Assembly: GCF_012371325.1 (NCBI RefSeq)
Contig: NZ_JAAZQX010000005.1
Location: 47,181 to 111,180 of the forward strand
DNA: 64,000 nucleotides
Reading direction: 5' to 3'
DNA from: Acinetobacter sp. A2
GTDB taxonomy: Bacteria > Pseudomonadota > Gammaproteobacteria > Pseudomonadales > Moraxellaceae
Part shown: piece after piece, positions 1 to 11,049 of the stretch
Numbering within the stretch: position 1 is the first letter of the stretch
Layout: each line of letters starts with the position of its first letter
Position numbers and translations under genes: made by a program
The notes under the pieces: model-generated
The model's input: the letters and a program-made list of their open reading frames with translations, nothing else
Told to the model about the DNA's origin: nothing
The model's database searches: none

Positions 1-170
1 CCTAAAGGAAATCGTGTTTTCTGCTTGAGCATTGTACGTTTGACCAATAAAGTAACATGAGTAAAGAAATAAGAAGAGGGTTTATAGTGTACTGTGTCTG
101 AGGTAAATATGCGATAACCCATTCAGATATATGCACAATTTGTAACATAGCGATGGCAGGAGCTAGTAGA

Positions 171-920
171 ATGAAAAATATATTTTACTGCATGATACTG
201 AGTAGTCTGCTGCTTAGTACTGTGGTGCAAGCAGGGATACGTGCATGGACTGTAAAAGATGCGCATATTGATGTAGATGTCGTTGAGATTAGTCGTTTGC
301 AGCATTTGCGCTTATATCTGAATGATCTAAATGTAAAACCGTTTAAGCAAATCTCACAGCTGCAACAGGCTTTAGCATCTTGTGAGAAATTACAATTTGC
401 GATGAATGCAGGTATGTTTCATCATAATTATCGCCCTGTGGGGCTGTATATTGAGCAAGGGCAACAAATTCAGAAATTAAACAGGCAGCAGCAAGGTTGG
501 GGGAATTTTTTGATTCAGCCAAATGGTGTATTGGCTTGGAATCGGCAGCAAATTTTCTTGGGTACGACCCAGCAATATGCAGATCAAAACTTTGCAGCAA
601 GTTATGCTACCCAATCGGGGCCTATGTTGGTTATCAACAATCAGTTAAATTCACGTTTTCTTGCAGATAGTCAGTCTTACAAAATTAGAAATGGTGTAGG
701 TATGAAAAACCAGCGTTTGTATTTTGTTATAAGCAATACACCTGTGACTTTTTATCAATTTGCTAGGTTTTTTAAAGACCAGCTGAAAACCCCAAACGCT
801 TTGTATTTAGATGGCTCTATTTCTACAGCGTACATTCCACAATTACAGCGTCAGGTTGCTATACACCGTGACTTGGGGCCTATATTTGCCTATATCGACT
901 CAACTACTTGTGGGGCGTGA
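171..920 (+). CDS. Phosphodiester glycosidase-like (NAGPA/DUF2233) secreted protein
   Basis: The 249-residue product starts with a Sec signal peptide ending near VQA (about residue 22), so it is probably periplasmic. The rest matches the NAGPA/DUF2233 pattern: NAGMF followed by PVGLYIE near residues 80-95, QSGPMLV near 155, RNGVGM near 180 and LDGSIS near 220. Members of this family include phosphodiester glycosidases, but the substrate here is unknown. I chose the ATG at 171 because AGGAG lies 8 bases upstream; an in-frame ATG at 153 has no ribosome site. It stands alone on the plus strand and faces a small lipoprotein gene. Confidence 0.8.
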   Translation: MKNIFYCMILSSLLLSTVVQAGIRAWTVKDAHIDVDVVEISRLQHLRLYLNDLNVKPFKQISQLQQALASCEKLQFAMNAGMFHHNYRPVGLYIEQGQQIQKLNRQQQGWGNFLIQPNGVLAWNRQQIFLGTTQQYADQNFAASYATQSGPMLVINNQLNSRFLADSQSYKIRNGVGMKNQRLYFVISNTPVTFYQFARFFKDQLKTPNALYLDGSISTAYIPQLQRQVAIHRDLGPIFAYIDSTTCGA

Positions 921-952
921 TTGTTTTGAACAAGCGCTTTAAAGCTCTCATG

Positions 953-1201
953 CTATTGAGGAATGAAGCCTAAAGCAGTGTTCTGCATGCTACAAATTTT
1001 GGCAGCCTCATCAGCCTTCATATTTTTGACTTCATCTTCAAATTGCTTTTTCTGCTGTTTGAGTTGTTCATCTGAAATCCCCATTTTTTTAGCAAAATTT
1101 TCCATTTTCTCCCAAGTCTCAGCACATTCTTTAGGCATTGGGCTGCATGCGCTAAAACTGAGAGATATGAGTACAAGACAGGCAAGTTTGGTTTTTTTCA
1201 T
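953..1201 (-). CDS. Small lipoprotein of unknown function
   Basis: The 82-residue protein has a lipoprotein signal peptide (MKKTKLACLVLISLSFSAC) with the lipobox Cys at residue 19. The mature part is about 63 residues, helical and lysine/glutamate-rich, with further Cys residues in KECAETW and KICSMQ that could form a disulfide. Serine after the lipid Cys suggests outer-membrane sorting. It resembles small Acinetobacter lipoproteins of the DUF5339 kind, but I cannot confirm the family. It is monocistronic and converges on the glycosidase-like gene. Confidence 0.7.
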   Translation of the reverse strand: MKKTKLACLVLISLSFSACSPMPKECAETWEKMENFAKKMGISDEQLKQQKKQFEDEVKNMKADEAAKICSMQNTALGFIPQ

Positions 1202-1232
1202 GGTGTGATGCTCTGAATTTGAATTATTGGGG

Positions 1233-1265
1233 GTATGGCAGTGCGTTGTTTGTTTTTAGAAATAC
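1233..1265 (+). repeat. Short dispersed repeat, copy 1
   Basis: GTATGGCAGTG followed by a T-rich run and AGAAAT recurs at 9718-9745 with about one indel and a few substitutions. Both copies are intergenic, near the 5' side of a gene. Origin and function are unknown, and chance cannot be excluded. Confidence 0.4.
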
Positions 1266-1393
1266 TACCGTAGGATTGTGAAAATAAGATTGGCTAGAAT
1301 TAAGCTGAATGGAATTTTTATGCAAGCTAGCGCATTGCGTGCGTTACAAAATTATTTGGCAGATTGATTTTTAGTATTGAAGTTTTGGTATTA

Positions 1394-1426
1394 AAAAAGG
1401 CACTTAGTTAAACTAAATGCCTTTTT
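1394..1426. terminator. Bidirectional hairpin terminator
   Basis: AAAAAGGCA pairs with TGCCTTTTT. After one mismatch an inner TTAG/CTAA stem closes a short loop. The T/A runs suit both strands; it most likely ends the minus-strand gene whose stop is at 1438. Confidence 0.85.
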
Positions 1427-1437
1427 GTCATATTCCA

Positions 1438-1662
1438 TTACTGGAATGGTAGATGCTGGAGTTCATTCAACTCTTTGCGGCTAAAACCTCGCGATGCGAG
1501 AACCTTCTTAATTCCGATAATCACATCTTCATCGGTCGCTTTGGTTAAAGCGTCGAGAAGTTGTTCATTCGTCTTGCAAGAGCAATCATTTTCAACACAA
1601 GCAATTTGATTTTTATGCTCGTTTTGCTGTTCTGCAGAGAACAACTTTTGCCAAAAACTCAT
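1438..1662 (-). CDS. Hypothetical small protein
   Basis: I do not recognise this 74-residue protein (MSFWQKLFSAEQQ...). It has a CVENDCSC segment near residue 22, which could bind metal or form disulfides, then a helical region (NEQLLDALTKATDEDVIIG). There is no signal peptide or membrane segment. An in-frame ATG at 1677 would add MNEGS; both starts have a weak AGG-type site, and the 1662 start is preferred because the protein then begins at MSFWQKL. A strong terminator follows the stop. Confidence 0.6.
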   Translation of the reverse strand: MSFWQKLFSAEQQNEHKNQIACVENDCSCKTNEQLLDALTKATDEDVIIGIKKVLASRGFSRKELNELQHLPFQ

Positions 1663-1798
1663 AGAGCCTTCATTCACAACCTAACATAGATCGAAATATA
1701 GCCAATATAAAAAATAAATCAAGTCGACCTAAGTGATAAAAGCAGCAAACGACTTGCAGAATTTTCGATGATATTGCATTTTCTTAACGAAATTATGA

Positions 1799-1880
1799 CA
1801 GTTAAAGTGCTTGTAATTCTTTAACTGATTCATTTACATCGTTATATTTACAAAGCTAAGAAAACTCATCTTGTAAATAT
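1799..1880. repeat. Two adjacent perfect inverted repeats
   Basis: CAGTTAAAG (1799-1807) pairs with CTTTAACTG (1819-1827), and ATATTTACAA (1844-1853) pairs with TTGTAAATAT (1871-1880). They lie between the trmA stop and the next minus-strand gene. Neither has a T-run, so they are not standard terminators; they may be 3'-UTR structures or protein sites. Confidence 0.5.
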
Positions 1881-1903
1881 GGGTGAATATTGCAACAAAT
1901 TGT

Positions 1904-2986
1904 TTAAATCTTTTCCAGTAAAACCCCAGATTCAACATGGTGGGTATATGGGAACTGATCAAACAGTGCAAATTGGGTCACTTTATGGCTTTGACACAAG
2001 GTTTTTAAATTGTCATGCAAAGTGTCAGGATTACATGAAATATAAATAATACGCTTAAATCGTTGTAATAATTTTAAAGTCGCATCATCTATACCTGCAC
2101 GTGGTGGATCGACAAAGACTGTATCAAAATCATAACTTGAGATTTCAATTTCAGCTTCTTGCAAACGGCGGAATTCACGTTCGCCATTATAGGCTTGGGT
2201 AAATTCCTCTGCAGATAAACGTGCCACCTGAATATTCTCAATCTGGTTTTGCTCAATATTCCATTGTGCTGCATATACAGATGATTTTGCCAGTTCAGTT
2301 GCTAATACACGACGAAAACGAGTCGATAATGGCAGGGTAAAGTTGCCGTTACCACAGTATAGTTCCAGTAAATCTTGTTCTGAATGCTTGGCTACCGTGC
2401 ATGCCCATTCCAGCATTTTTTGGCAGACCTGAGCATTGGGTTGGGTAAAACTACTTTCAATTTGTTTATAAGTATAAGCCCGATCAAAAACCTGTAACTG
2501 TTCAACCACATATTCATCCGACAATACAAATTTTTGCCCACGACTACGGCCAATCAATTTAATTTTTAATTCAGCTGCAAGGTCTTTTGCGGCAAGTTCC
2601 CAATCTTGTTCGAGTTTACGGTGGTAAAGCAATGACACCAACATTTCACCACTTAAGGTTGCTAAAAAATGCACCTCAAATAAACGGGTAGATAATGCTG
2701 GATTGGCTTTAATTGCAGTCAAAAGTTTGGGCATCAAGACGTTAATGCTGTGATCTGCAATTGGAAACTCATCAATGCGAATCACATTTTTTTGTTTATC
2801 TTCACTGCGTTCAAACATGGCATAAAACAGGTCATCTTCTGTGTGCCAAATTCGGAATTCTGCACGCATACGGTAATGCTGTTCAGGTGATGCAAATACT
2901 TGTAAAGCAGGCGGTTCAAATTCGGAAAATTGGGCAGAAATACGGGCAACTTTTGCATCAAGCTGTTGCTGATAAGATGAGGTCAT
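1904..2986 (-). CDS. trmA: tRNA (uracil-5-)-methyltransferase TrmA
   Basis: TrmA makes 5-methyluridine at position 54 of the tRNA T-loop using S-adenosylmethionine, in the cytoplasm. The 360 residues match the family's usual length. Visible motifs are the SAM-binding [14 protein letters not shown] near residue 212, VDPPRAGID near 295, the nucleophile Cys in ISCNPDTL near 318 and the general-base Glu352 in [11 protein letters not shown]. There is no iron-sulfur Cys cluster of the RlmC/RlmD type, which supports TrmA. No strong ribosome site is seen before the ATG. It appears monocistronic. Confidence 0.95.
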   Translation of the reverse strand: MTSSYQQQLDAKVARISAQFSEFEPPALQVFASPEQHYRMRAEFRIWHTEDDLFYAMFERSEDKQKNVIRIDEFPIADHSINVLMPKLLTAIKANPALSTRLFEVHFLATLSGEMLVSLLYHRKLEQDWELAAKDLAAELKIKLIGRSRGQKFVLSDEYVVEQLQVFDRAYTYKQIESSFTQPNAQVCQKMLEWACTVAKHSEQDLLELYCGNGNFTLPLSTRFRRVLATELAKSSVYAAQWNIEQNQIENIQVARLSAEEFTQAYNGEREFRRLQEAEIEISSYDFDTVFVDPPRAGIDDATLKLLQRFKRIIYISCNPDTLHDNLKTLCQSHKVTQFALFDQFPYTHHVESGVLLEKI

Positions 2987-3143
2987 ATGCAGTAAACATC
3001 ACAAACACAGAGAAAAAGTGATGGTAACAAAGTTTTAATGAGATACCTAAAACTATTGTAAAAATGATGCATCAGATGTCAGAAATAGCCTAAGCAAATT
3101 TTTGACATCTAGCACAGATTAAATTTCAAATGGTGTAATTACT

Positions 3144-3845
3144 TTAGTTTTGCTGTAATTGTTTAAATAACTGCTGCATACCTTCTGTTGCTGTGAGTGC
3201 GATACGCTGAAATTGTACAGGAAGCTTGGCTTGCATAGCTTTAGGGTCAATATAATAAGCCTGACAATTCTTTGGAATTTCATGCACCAAACCTGCAACA
3301 GGGTAAACCACTAGACTGGTGCCAATCACAATAAAAATATCAGCATCTTGAACTAGATCAATCGCGTCTCCATACGCAGGAACAGCTTCACCAAACCAAA
3401 CTACGTGTGGACGTAAAGGGTAGCCTTGCGGGCAAATATCACGTTCTAAATCTAGCGAGTCACCTTGTATCGGGAAAAATTCGGTGGTGTATTGTGCGCT
3501 TGGTCCAGAACTTTTAGCCAAGCGGATATTGCCATGCAAATGTAAAACTTCCGAACTGCCTGCACGTTCATGCAAATCATCAATATTTTGTGTGATCACT
3601 TGCACATCAAAATCATCTTCAAGTTCAGCAATTAACTGATGTGCTAAATTGGGCTGCGCATCAAGAATGTTCTTGCGTCTTTCGTTGTAAAAGCGCTGCA
3701 CCAATGCAGGATTTTTAGCCCACGCCTCTGGACTAGCTACATCTTCAACACGGTGTTTTTCCCATAAGCCATCACTATCTCTAAAAGTATTGATCCCGCT
3801 TTCAGCACTCATACCTGCACCCGAAAAGACCACTAATTTACGCAT
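3144..3845 (-). CDS. cobB: NAD-dependent protein deacylase, class III sirtuin (CobB type)
   Basis: The 233-residue sirtuin removes acyl groups from protein lysines with NAD+. The Rossmann signature GAGMSAESGINTFR is at residues 9-22, QNIDDLH at about 86-92, and the catalytic His is 104 in HLHG. Tyr53 and Arg56 (FYNERR) are the class III pair that favours succinyl and malonyl lysine. The zinc-module cysteines are almost absent: only one Cys (in DICPQG) remains where E. coli CobB has several, so the small domain may be zinc-free. Enzyme class is clear; acyl preference is inferred. Confidence 0.9.
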   Translation of the reverse strand: MRKLVVFSGAGMSAESGINTFRDSDGLWEKHRVEDVASPEAWAKNPALVQRFYNERRKNILDAQPNLAHQLIAELEDDFDVQVITQNIDDLHERAGSSEVLHLHGNIRLAKSSGPSAQYTTEFFPIQGDSLDLERDICPQGYPLRPHVVWFGEAVPAYGDAIDLVQDADIFIVIGTSLVVYPVAGLVHEIPKNCQAYYIDPKAMQAKLPVQFQRIALTATEGMQQLFKQLQQN

Positions 3846-4034
3846 GTTTTATTCTCATGATGGACTATTTGAATTGAGTATAAGTTCTCAAAATAGAAAC
3901 ACAAATCCAGCACTTATTTTTTACGAGTTTTAAGTATCTAAATATTTAAAGCGGGATTAACTTGAATTTTTCTTAATAAGTGAATACTGGTTCATTTTTC
4001 TTCTCATTACTGCATTTTAATGTTAGAACATAAC

Positions 4035-4062
4035 GTATTGCTCAGACCATTTTACGCAATAC
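4035..4062. promoter_or_regulatory. Inverted repeat upstream of gcdH
   Basis: GTATTGC (4035-4041) and GCAATAC (4056-4062) form a perfect 7-bp inverted repeat with a 14-base spacer, about 55 bases before the gcdH start. Spacing and position suit a regulator site; the regulator is unknown. Confidence 0.4.
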
Positions 4063-4116
4063 AAGATTAAAATAGGGATGAGCCATGTTTGAACAAAATA
4101 ATGCGCAGAGGATGCC

Positions 4117-5358
4117 ATGTCACAACAGAATTCACCGTCTAATCACACGCCAACAAGCCATAACAAGAAAGTAAATTTTGACTGGAAAGATCCATTTTTA
4201 TTGGAGCAACAACTGACAGAAACCGAGCGTATGATTCGTGACAGTGCCTATGCGTATTGTCAGGAGAAATTACTACCACGTGTGCGTGATCAGTTCAGAC
4301 ATGAAACAGTAGATCGCACAATATTTCGTGAAATGGGAGAGCTTGGCTTGTTAGGCCCCACCATTCCTGAACAATATGGTGGAGCAGGTTTAAGTTATGT
4401 CAGTTACGGCCTAATTTCACGAGAAATAGAGCGGGTCGATTCAGGCTATCGCTCTATGGCAAGTGTGCAAAGTTCTTTGGTGATGGTGCCGATATATGAA
4501 TTTGGTAGTGAAGCACAAAAGCAAAAATATTTACCTAAATTGGCATCGGGGGAATGGGTTGGTTGTTTTGGTCTGACTGAACCCGATTTTGGCTCTGACC
4601 CTGGCAGCATGAATAGCCGTGCACATAAAGTTGCAGGGGGTTACCGTTTGCAGGGTGCAAAAATGTGGATTACCAACAGCCCAATTGCCAATGTATTTGT
4701 GGTGTGGGCAAAAGAAGTGTCTGCAGATGGGCAGGTGGGCGATATTCGTGGCTTTATTTTGGAAAAAGGTTGGCAGGGGCTTTCAACTCCGACCATTCAT
4801 GGCAAAGTCGGTTTGCGTGCCTCAATTACTGGTGAAATTGTCATGGATGATGTATTTGTACCTGAAGAGAATCTTTTACCACACGTACGTGGTTTAAAAG
4901 GGCCATTCATCTGTTTGAACAGTGCACGTTATGGTATTGCATGGGGTGCTATGGGGGCGGCTGAATTCTGTTGGCATACTGCACATCAATACACAATGGA
5001 TCGGATCCAGTTTGGGCGTCCTTTGGCAGCAAATCAACTAATTCAAAAGAAACTTGCCGATATGCAAACTGAAATTGCGCTGGGTTTACAGATTGCACTG
5101 CGTTTTGGTCGTATGAAAGATGAAGGCATTGCTTCACTTGAAGGAACATCACTGATTAAGCGTAACAACTGTGGTAAAGCGTTGGAGATTGCACGGATGG
5201 CGCGTGATATGTTAGGTGGTAATGGTATTAGCGATGAATATGGCGTAGCACGGCATTTGGTCAACTTGGAAGTGGTGAATACCTATGAAGGAACGCATGA
5301 TGTGCATGCCTTGATTTTAGGGCGTGCGCAAACAGGTATTGCCGCTTTTGCAAATTAA
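4117..5358 (+). CDS. gcdH: Glutaryl-CoA dehydrogenase
   Basis: This FAD enzyme oxidatively decarboxylates glutaryl-CoA to crotonyl-CoA in lysine, tryptophan and glutarate catabolism. The 413-residue protein has all acyl-CoA dehydrogenase domains: the helical N-domain, [14 protein letters not shown] and KMWITNSP in the beta domain, and the C-terminal [12 protein letters not shown] region. The catalytic Glu is 391 in [10 protein letters not shown]. The [12 protein letters not shown] segment and the [14 protein letters not shown] segment are typical of GcdH within the superfamily. It is monocistronic, with an inverted repeat upstream and a terminator after the stop. Confidence 0.93.
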   Translation: MSQQNSPSNHTPTSHNKKVNFDWKDPFLLEQQLTETERMIRDSAYAYCQEKLLPRVRDQFRHETVDRTIFREMGELGLLGPTIPEQYGGAGLSYVSYGLISREIERVDSGYRSMASVQSSLVMVPIYEFGSEAQKQKYLPKLASGEWVGCFGLTEPDFGSDPGSMNSRAHKVAGGYRLQGAKMWITNSPIANVFVVWAKEVSADGQVGDIRGFILEKGWQGLSTPTIHGKVGLRASITGEIVMDDVFVPEENLLPHVRGLKGPFICLNSARYGIAWGAMGAAEFCWHTAHQYTMDRIQFGRPLAANQLIQKKLADMQTEIALGLQIALRFGRMKDEGIASLEGTSLIKRNNCGKALEIARMARDMLGGNGISDEYGVARHLVNLEVVNTYEGTHDVHALILGRAQTGIAAFAN

Positions 5359-5382
5359 GGTGTACTGTGGAGCGAAACTACG

Positions 5383-5417
5383 GTGGAAAATGTCGCAATA
5401 CATTTTCCACGGTTTTT
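5383..5417. terminator. Terminator between gcdH and the convergent hydrolase gene
   Basis: GTGGAAAATGT pairs with ACATTTTCCAC around a 6-base loop (11 bp), followed by GG and a T-run on the plus strand. It separates two converging genes. Confidence 0.85.
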
Positions 5418-5420
5418 ATT

Positions 5421-6329
5421 TTAGGGATTTAGCTTTAAAAACTGGGCAATTTCCTGACTGAATTTCAGTGGCTCAGTTAATAAAGGCGTATGCCCCGATT
5501 GGTGAAATAGTACCTGTTTAGCATTTGGCATACGCTCCATCACTTGGCGTTGCCCCTCAGCCGCATAGAGGGTTGATTGTGCCCCTGTAAAAAACAGGGT
5601 TGGGCAACTGAGCCGACTCAATGCGTCGCGGTAATCTTCTTGATGGTGTAAATAATTGTCGATATACCAACGTAAATAATCTAGGCGTTGCGTAGGTAAA
5701 ATATAACGTTGCAAAACAGGGCGCTTAACCGCCAGTTTAAATAAAAAAGGACTAATTTTATTGCTGGCTTGTAGCTCAATAAATTGTAGCCAGAGTTCCA
5801 CCAAGTTTTTACGTTGCAATACATCCATTTGCTGAATATGGGTATATTCAGCATGCTGATGTAAAAACTCGGACAGATGAATTAATAATGCTTTAAATTG
5901 CTGATGTTTATCACCAAATAAACCATAGGGCCAGTTTTCATCTACCTCAATTTTAGGTGCTTGGTCAATTTGCAAATAGCTGTTTAAACGCGAACCCAGT
6001 TGCCCATATTGCATGCCATGCATGGCTGTGGTTGCGCCCATCGAGTAACCAATCAGTTTAAACTGTTGTAGGTTTTGCTGTTGAATCAAGCTGTTTAAAT
6101 CTTGCCAATGACTAGAAATGGCATCTAACGCTGGAACAGCACATTGATCTGAACCGCCAAAACCACGCCAGTCTGGAATAATGAAGCGATACTGCTTTTT
6201 ATGTTGATATAGAAACGGCAACCATTGCCAACTGTGCATGCCCAAACCTGAAAGTACAACCACAGGCTCACCTTGACCAAATTCACGTACAAATAGGGCT
6301 TCGCCATCGGGCATGCGGTAAAAAGGCAT
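5421..6329 (-). CDS. Alpha/beta hydrolase
   Basis: The 302-residue protein is an alpha/beta-hydrolase. The oxyanion-hole region VVLSGLGMHSWQW is near residue 28, the nucleophile elbow GYSMGA (Ser near 97) follows, and there is an acid in the FTGAQSTLYAAEG region and a His in HQSGHTPLL near the end. The substrate is unknown. The start at 6329 is preferred because AAGGA lies 7 bases before it; an ATG two codons upstream is too close to that site. It lies downstream of the PadR gene on the same strand with a 128-base gap. Confidence 0.8.
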   Translation of the reverse strand: MPFYRMPDGEALFVREFGQGEPVVVLSGLGMHSWQWLPFLYQHKKQYRFIIPDWRGFGGSDQCAVPALDAISSHWQDLNSLIQQQNLQQFKLIGYSMGATTAMHGMQYGQLGSRLNSYLQIDQAPKIEVDENWPYGLFGDKHQQFKALLIHLSEFLHQHAEYTHIQQMDVLQRKNLVELWLQFIELQASNKISPFLFKLAVKRPVLQRYILPTQRLDYLRWYIDNYLHHQEDYRDALSRLSCPTLFFTGAQSTLYAAEGQRQVMERMPNAKQVLFHQSGHTPLLTEPLKFSQEIAQFLKLNP

Positions 6330-6457
6330 CAGCATTTCCTTGCATGGTTGTGGTTAAAGATGCGTTATTCTTTATAGCATAGCCTGATCATTTCTGTATG
6401 GTGATTGGCTTTAATTTAATAATTCAAAGGATTACTCATCATTCCAAAAATCTGCAT

Positions 6458-7009
6458 TTAATGTGAGTTATCAGCATCAAATTTTTTAAGTTCAGGAATG
6501 ACCTTTTCCAACCATTCAATCCAGCCAATTTCTTGATCTATTCCGAGCTGTAAAATCATTTTATGAATATATAGGGTGCGGTTGTTAGCTGGTGCTTGGC
6601 GAAAATCTTTGGAAAAAATTTGTTGATAAGTATGTAACTTGGCTTTGTGTAATACCAAATGGCGCTCTAGTTCAGGCAATACACTGTTGCCACCAAGTTG
6701 AGCTTCGGCACGTAAACGCACCATCAGTTCTTCACGTAATTGTGCAGGCGGACTTTGTTCGACCATCCAGTTTGCCAATTCCTGTCGCCCTAAAGCTTCT
6801 ACTTGATAGGTTTTACTGCGACTACTGGAATCTTCATCTTCAAGGGTGGAAATCCAGCCTTTTTTTAGCATGCTATTTAGTTCGCGGTAAATTTGTTGAT
6901 GAGTCGCATTCCAGAAAAAGCCCATAGAGCGGTCAAAACGGCGTGCCAATTCAATGCCATTACTGGGTTTTTCAATCAGACTGGTCAATAAAACGTGAGC
7001 GAGCGACAT
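6458..7009 (-). CDS. PadR-family transcriptional repressor
   Basis: The 183-residue regulator has the PadR winged helix at about residues 5-75 (HVLLTSLIEKPSNGIELARRF, then THQQIYRELNSMLKKGWI) and a C-terminal helical dimerisation domain. It is divergent from fadH. Two matching palindromes in the 133-base intergenic region fit autorepression plus control of fadH. The effector is unknown; by position a fatty acyl or aromatic CoA compound is plausible, which is inference. Confidence 0.88.
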   Translation of the reverse strand: MSLAHVLLTSLIEKPSNGIELARRFDRSMGFFWNATHQQIYRELNSMLKKGWISTLEDEDSSSRSKTYQVEALGRQELANWMVEQSPPAQLREELMVRLRAEAQLGGNSVLPELERHLVLHKAKLHTYQQIFSKDFRQAPANNRTLYIHKMILQLGIDQEIGWIEWLEKVIPELKKFDADNSH

Positions 7010-7040
7010 AAACAGAACAACTTTATTTTTTCAGCTTTAA

Positions 7041-7060
7041 TTATGCAACATGTTGCATAA
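7041..7060. promoter_or_regulatory. PadR-type operator 1, overlapping divergent -35 elements
   Basis: A perfect 20-bp palindrome with half sites ATGCAAC and GTTGCAT. Its right half holds TTGCAT (7053-7058), which sits 17 bases before TATAAA (7076-7081) and so makes a good fadH -35. The mirror-image TTGCAT on the other strand could serve the PadR gene, with a weak -10 at 7025-7020. Confidence 0.75.
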
Positions 7061-7084
7061 AAATCAAATCTAGAATATAAAAGT

Positions 7085-7100
7085 ATGCAACAAGTTGCAT
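7085..7100. promoter_or_regulatory. PadR-type operator 2, just downstream of the fadH -10
   Basis: ATGCAAC-AA-GTTGCAT repeats the half sites of operator 1. Centre-to-centre distance is 42 bp, about four helical turns, so dimers would lie on the same DNA face. It would cover the fadH start of transcription. Confidence 0.72.
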
Positions 7101-7109
7101 TAAGCATAA

Positions 7110-9167
<2,058 letters not shown>

Positions 9168-9177
9168 ACAATTTTAG

Positions 9178-9234
9178 CGCTTTATATTTGCTTGGTTCTT
9201 TTTAGGAGTGGGGCAGTATAAAGCGTCAGCTCCT
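9178..9234. repeat. Overlapping inverted repeats after fadH
   Basis: CGCTTTATA (9178-9186) pairs with TATAAAGCG (9217-9225), while AGGAG (about 9202) could pair with CTCCT (about 9230). The two pairings cross each other, so they are alternative or pseudoknotted. There is no T-run directly after them; this may be a weak terminator or a 3'-UTR structure. Confidence 0.35.
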
Positions 9235-9291
9235 TCGGAACAAAATTTTTATTTTATAGATTGAAATATTCAAATTTATAAGGAAATCATA

Positions 9292-9705
9292 ATGAGTCTG
9301 GAAACAACACAACAAGCCGTGCAGCGTTGGCATGAAATGCTGCAAAACCGTGATATGTCTATTTTAAGTGAGCTACTGGCAGATGAAGTGGTATTTCGTT
9401 CTCCTGTTGCCTATCAACCTTATGCGGGCAAACAAGTTGTATTTTTTATTTTGACCAATGTAATACAGGTCTTTGAAAACTTTACTTATCACCGTGAATT
9501 TTATTCACAAGATGGTTGCAATGTTGTACTTGAATTTTCTGCCAATGTGGGAGATAAGAAGTTAAAAGGGATTGATATGATCCAGTTTAATACACAAGGA
9601 CAAATTGTGGATTTTGAAGTAATGATTCGCCCGAAAAGTGGTTTAGAGGCTTTAGCTGTACAAATGGGACAGCGTATGGCGGCCTTTATGCCAGCCGAAA
9701 AGTAA
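9292..9705 (+). CDS. NTF2-like (SnoaL-type) protein
   Basis: The 137-residue protein has the NTF2-like cone-fold pattern: an N-terminal helix (TTQQAVQRWHEMLQNRDM), LADEVVFRSPV, a beta-rich middle (FTYHREFYSQDGCNVVLEFSA) and GIDMIQFNTQGQIVDFEVMIRP at the end. Such proteins can be small isomerases, hydrolases or ligand binders; the active residues are not diagnostic. A good AAGGA lies upstream of the ATG. It lies between fadH and a hydrolase on the same strand, so a lipid or CoA-linked role is possible but unproven. Confidence 0.8.
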   Translation: MSLETTQQAVQRWHEMLQNRDMSILSELLADEVVFRSPVAYQPYAGKQVVFFILTNVIQVFENFTYHREFYSQDGCNVVLEFSANVGDKKLKGIDMIQFNTQGQIVDFEVMIRPKSGLEALAVQMGQRMAAFMPAEK

Positions 9706-9717
9706 AATAATGCGTGT

Positions 9718-9745
9718 GTATGGCAGTGTGGTTTGTTTTAGAAAT
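9718..9745 (+). repeat. Short dispersed repeat, copy 2
   Basis: This stretch matches the repeat at 1233-1265 (GTATGGCAGTG, a T-rich run, AGAAAT). It lies between the NTF2-like gene and the YheT-like hydrolase gene. Confidence 0.4.
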
Positions 9746-9798
9746 CGGTTTTCGGGTGGACATGCTTAAAAATACATGTATTGCTTGGGAGTAAAATG

Positions 9799-10911
9799 AT
9801 GTCTACATTACAAAAAATAGCGCAAATTACACAAGCTGTATTAGATCAAGTTACAGGCGCAGACTTACCTACCTTGTATTATCACCCGCATGGAGAAATC
9901 CGTCGGGTGCTAGATAAATTGCCACAACTGAAAGAAAAATACCGTCCGACGCCGTGGTTATCTAACACACATGCGCATCTTTTATATTTTGATTTAATTA
10001 AAAAGAAAACCATTCGCCAGCAGTATGATCGGGTCGATCAACTAACTATGCAGGATGGTGGTGTCACCGCAGTGGCTTGGGTCGGTTATGACCTGCCTGT
10101 AGATACACCTACAATTGTGTTGATGCATACTATTACTGGGTCTTTAGAAAGTATGCGTGAATTGGTGCGAGATTTACACCAACAAACCCAATGGCGGATT
10201 GCTTTATGTCTACGCCGTGGGCATGGCAATTTACCGATGCCTGTACCGCAAATTAATCTATTTGGTTCAACCCATGATTTGCGTGAACAAATCGAATTTA
10301 TTCAGCAGCAATTTCCACAATCAGAATTATATGCTGTTGGTTCATCGGCAGGCACCGGTTTGCTGGTACGTTACTTGGGTGAAGAAGGGGAGCAAGCCCC
10401 GTTTAAGGCGGCATTTGCACTCTGCCCAGGATATAACACGGAGTCAGGCTTTCAGCATGTGCATCCTTTTTACAGTAAGGTGATGACCAAAAAGCTGCTC
10501 AAATTTTTTATTCAGCCGCATCAGCACATTTGGCAAAATGTGAAATCTTTGTCGCAAGTTTTAAGTGCAACCACTTTGGCGGAGTTTGAAAAAGCCTATT
10601 TTGAATTGGCAGGATTTGAAGATTACGACAGCTATACGCAGGCAATTAATCCAATTTATGTGTTTGAGAATGTCAAAATTCCACTCATGGTTTTAAATGC
10701 GGAAGATGATCCTGTATGTCATATTAAGAACTTTGATCCTTATAAAGAAACCATTCAAAACATGCCAAATATTATGGTGGTGACTACCCGTAAAGGTAGC
10801 CATTGTGGTTTTTATGAAGGTATTGGGTTTACCAAATCATGGGCGTCACGTCTGATTGCTAATTATTTTAAAGTACAGTCAGAATTGCCACGACCTAACC
10901 CAATTCATTGA
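9799..10911 (+). CDS. YheT-like alpha/beta hydrolase
   Basis: The 370-residue protein belongs to the YheT/ABHD1-3 family of alpha/beta hydrolases. The family-typical RPTPWLSNTHAHLLYFDL is near residue 55, the nucleophile is in VGSSAGTGLLVRYLG near 180, the acid in LNAEDDPVCH near 300, and the His in GSHCGFYEG near 335. Substrates of bacterial members are poorly defined. The ATG at 9799 has GGAG 7 bases upstream; an ATG one codon earlier is closer to that site and less likely. A terminator follows. Confidence 0.85.
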   Translation: MSTLQKIAQITQAVLDQVTGADLPTLYYHPHGEIRRVLDKLPQLKEKYRPTPWLSNTHAHLLYFDLIKKKTIRQQYDRVDQLTMQDGGVTAVAWVGYDLPVDTPTIVLMHTITGSLESMRELVRDLHQQTQWRIALCLRRGHGNLPMPVPQINLFGSTHDLREQIEFIQQQFPQSELYAVGSSAGTGLLVRYLGEEGEQAPFKAAFALCPGYNTESGFQHVHPFYSKVMTKKLLKFFIQPHQHIWQNVKSLSQVLSATTLAEFEKAYFELAGFEDYDSYTQAINPIYVFENVKIPLMVLNAEDDPVCHIKNFDPYKETIQNMPNIMVVTTRKGSHCGFYEGIGFTKSWASRLIANYFKVQSELPRPNPIH

Positions 10912-10944
10912 TCATCTGATATAGCGCAGTAATTCAACCCATTA

Positions 10945-10980
10945 AAAAACCCAGCCATCAACAAGATGTACTGGGTTTTT
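10945..10980. terminator. Bidirectional terminator
   Basis: AAAAACCCAG pairs with CTGGGTTTTT around a 16-base loop. It separates the YheT-like gene from the convergent lipoprotein gene. Confidence 0.85.
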
Positions 10981-11049
10981 AACATTGGACTTAGTTCAAA
11001 ATTTAAATGGACTTGATTTGTAGTCTACACTTTCAAACTTGAATATGTC

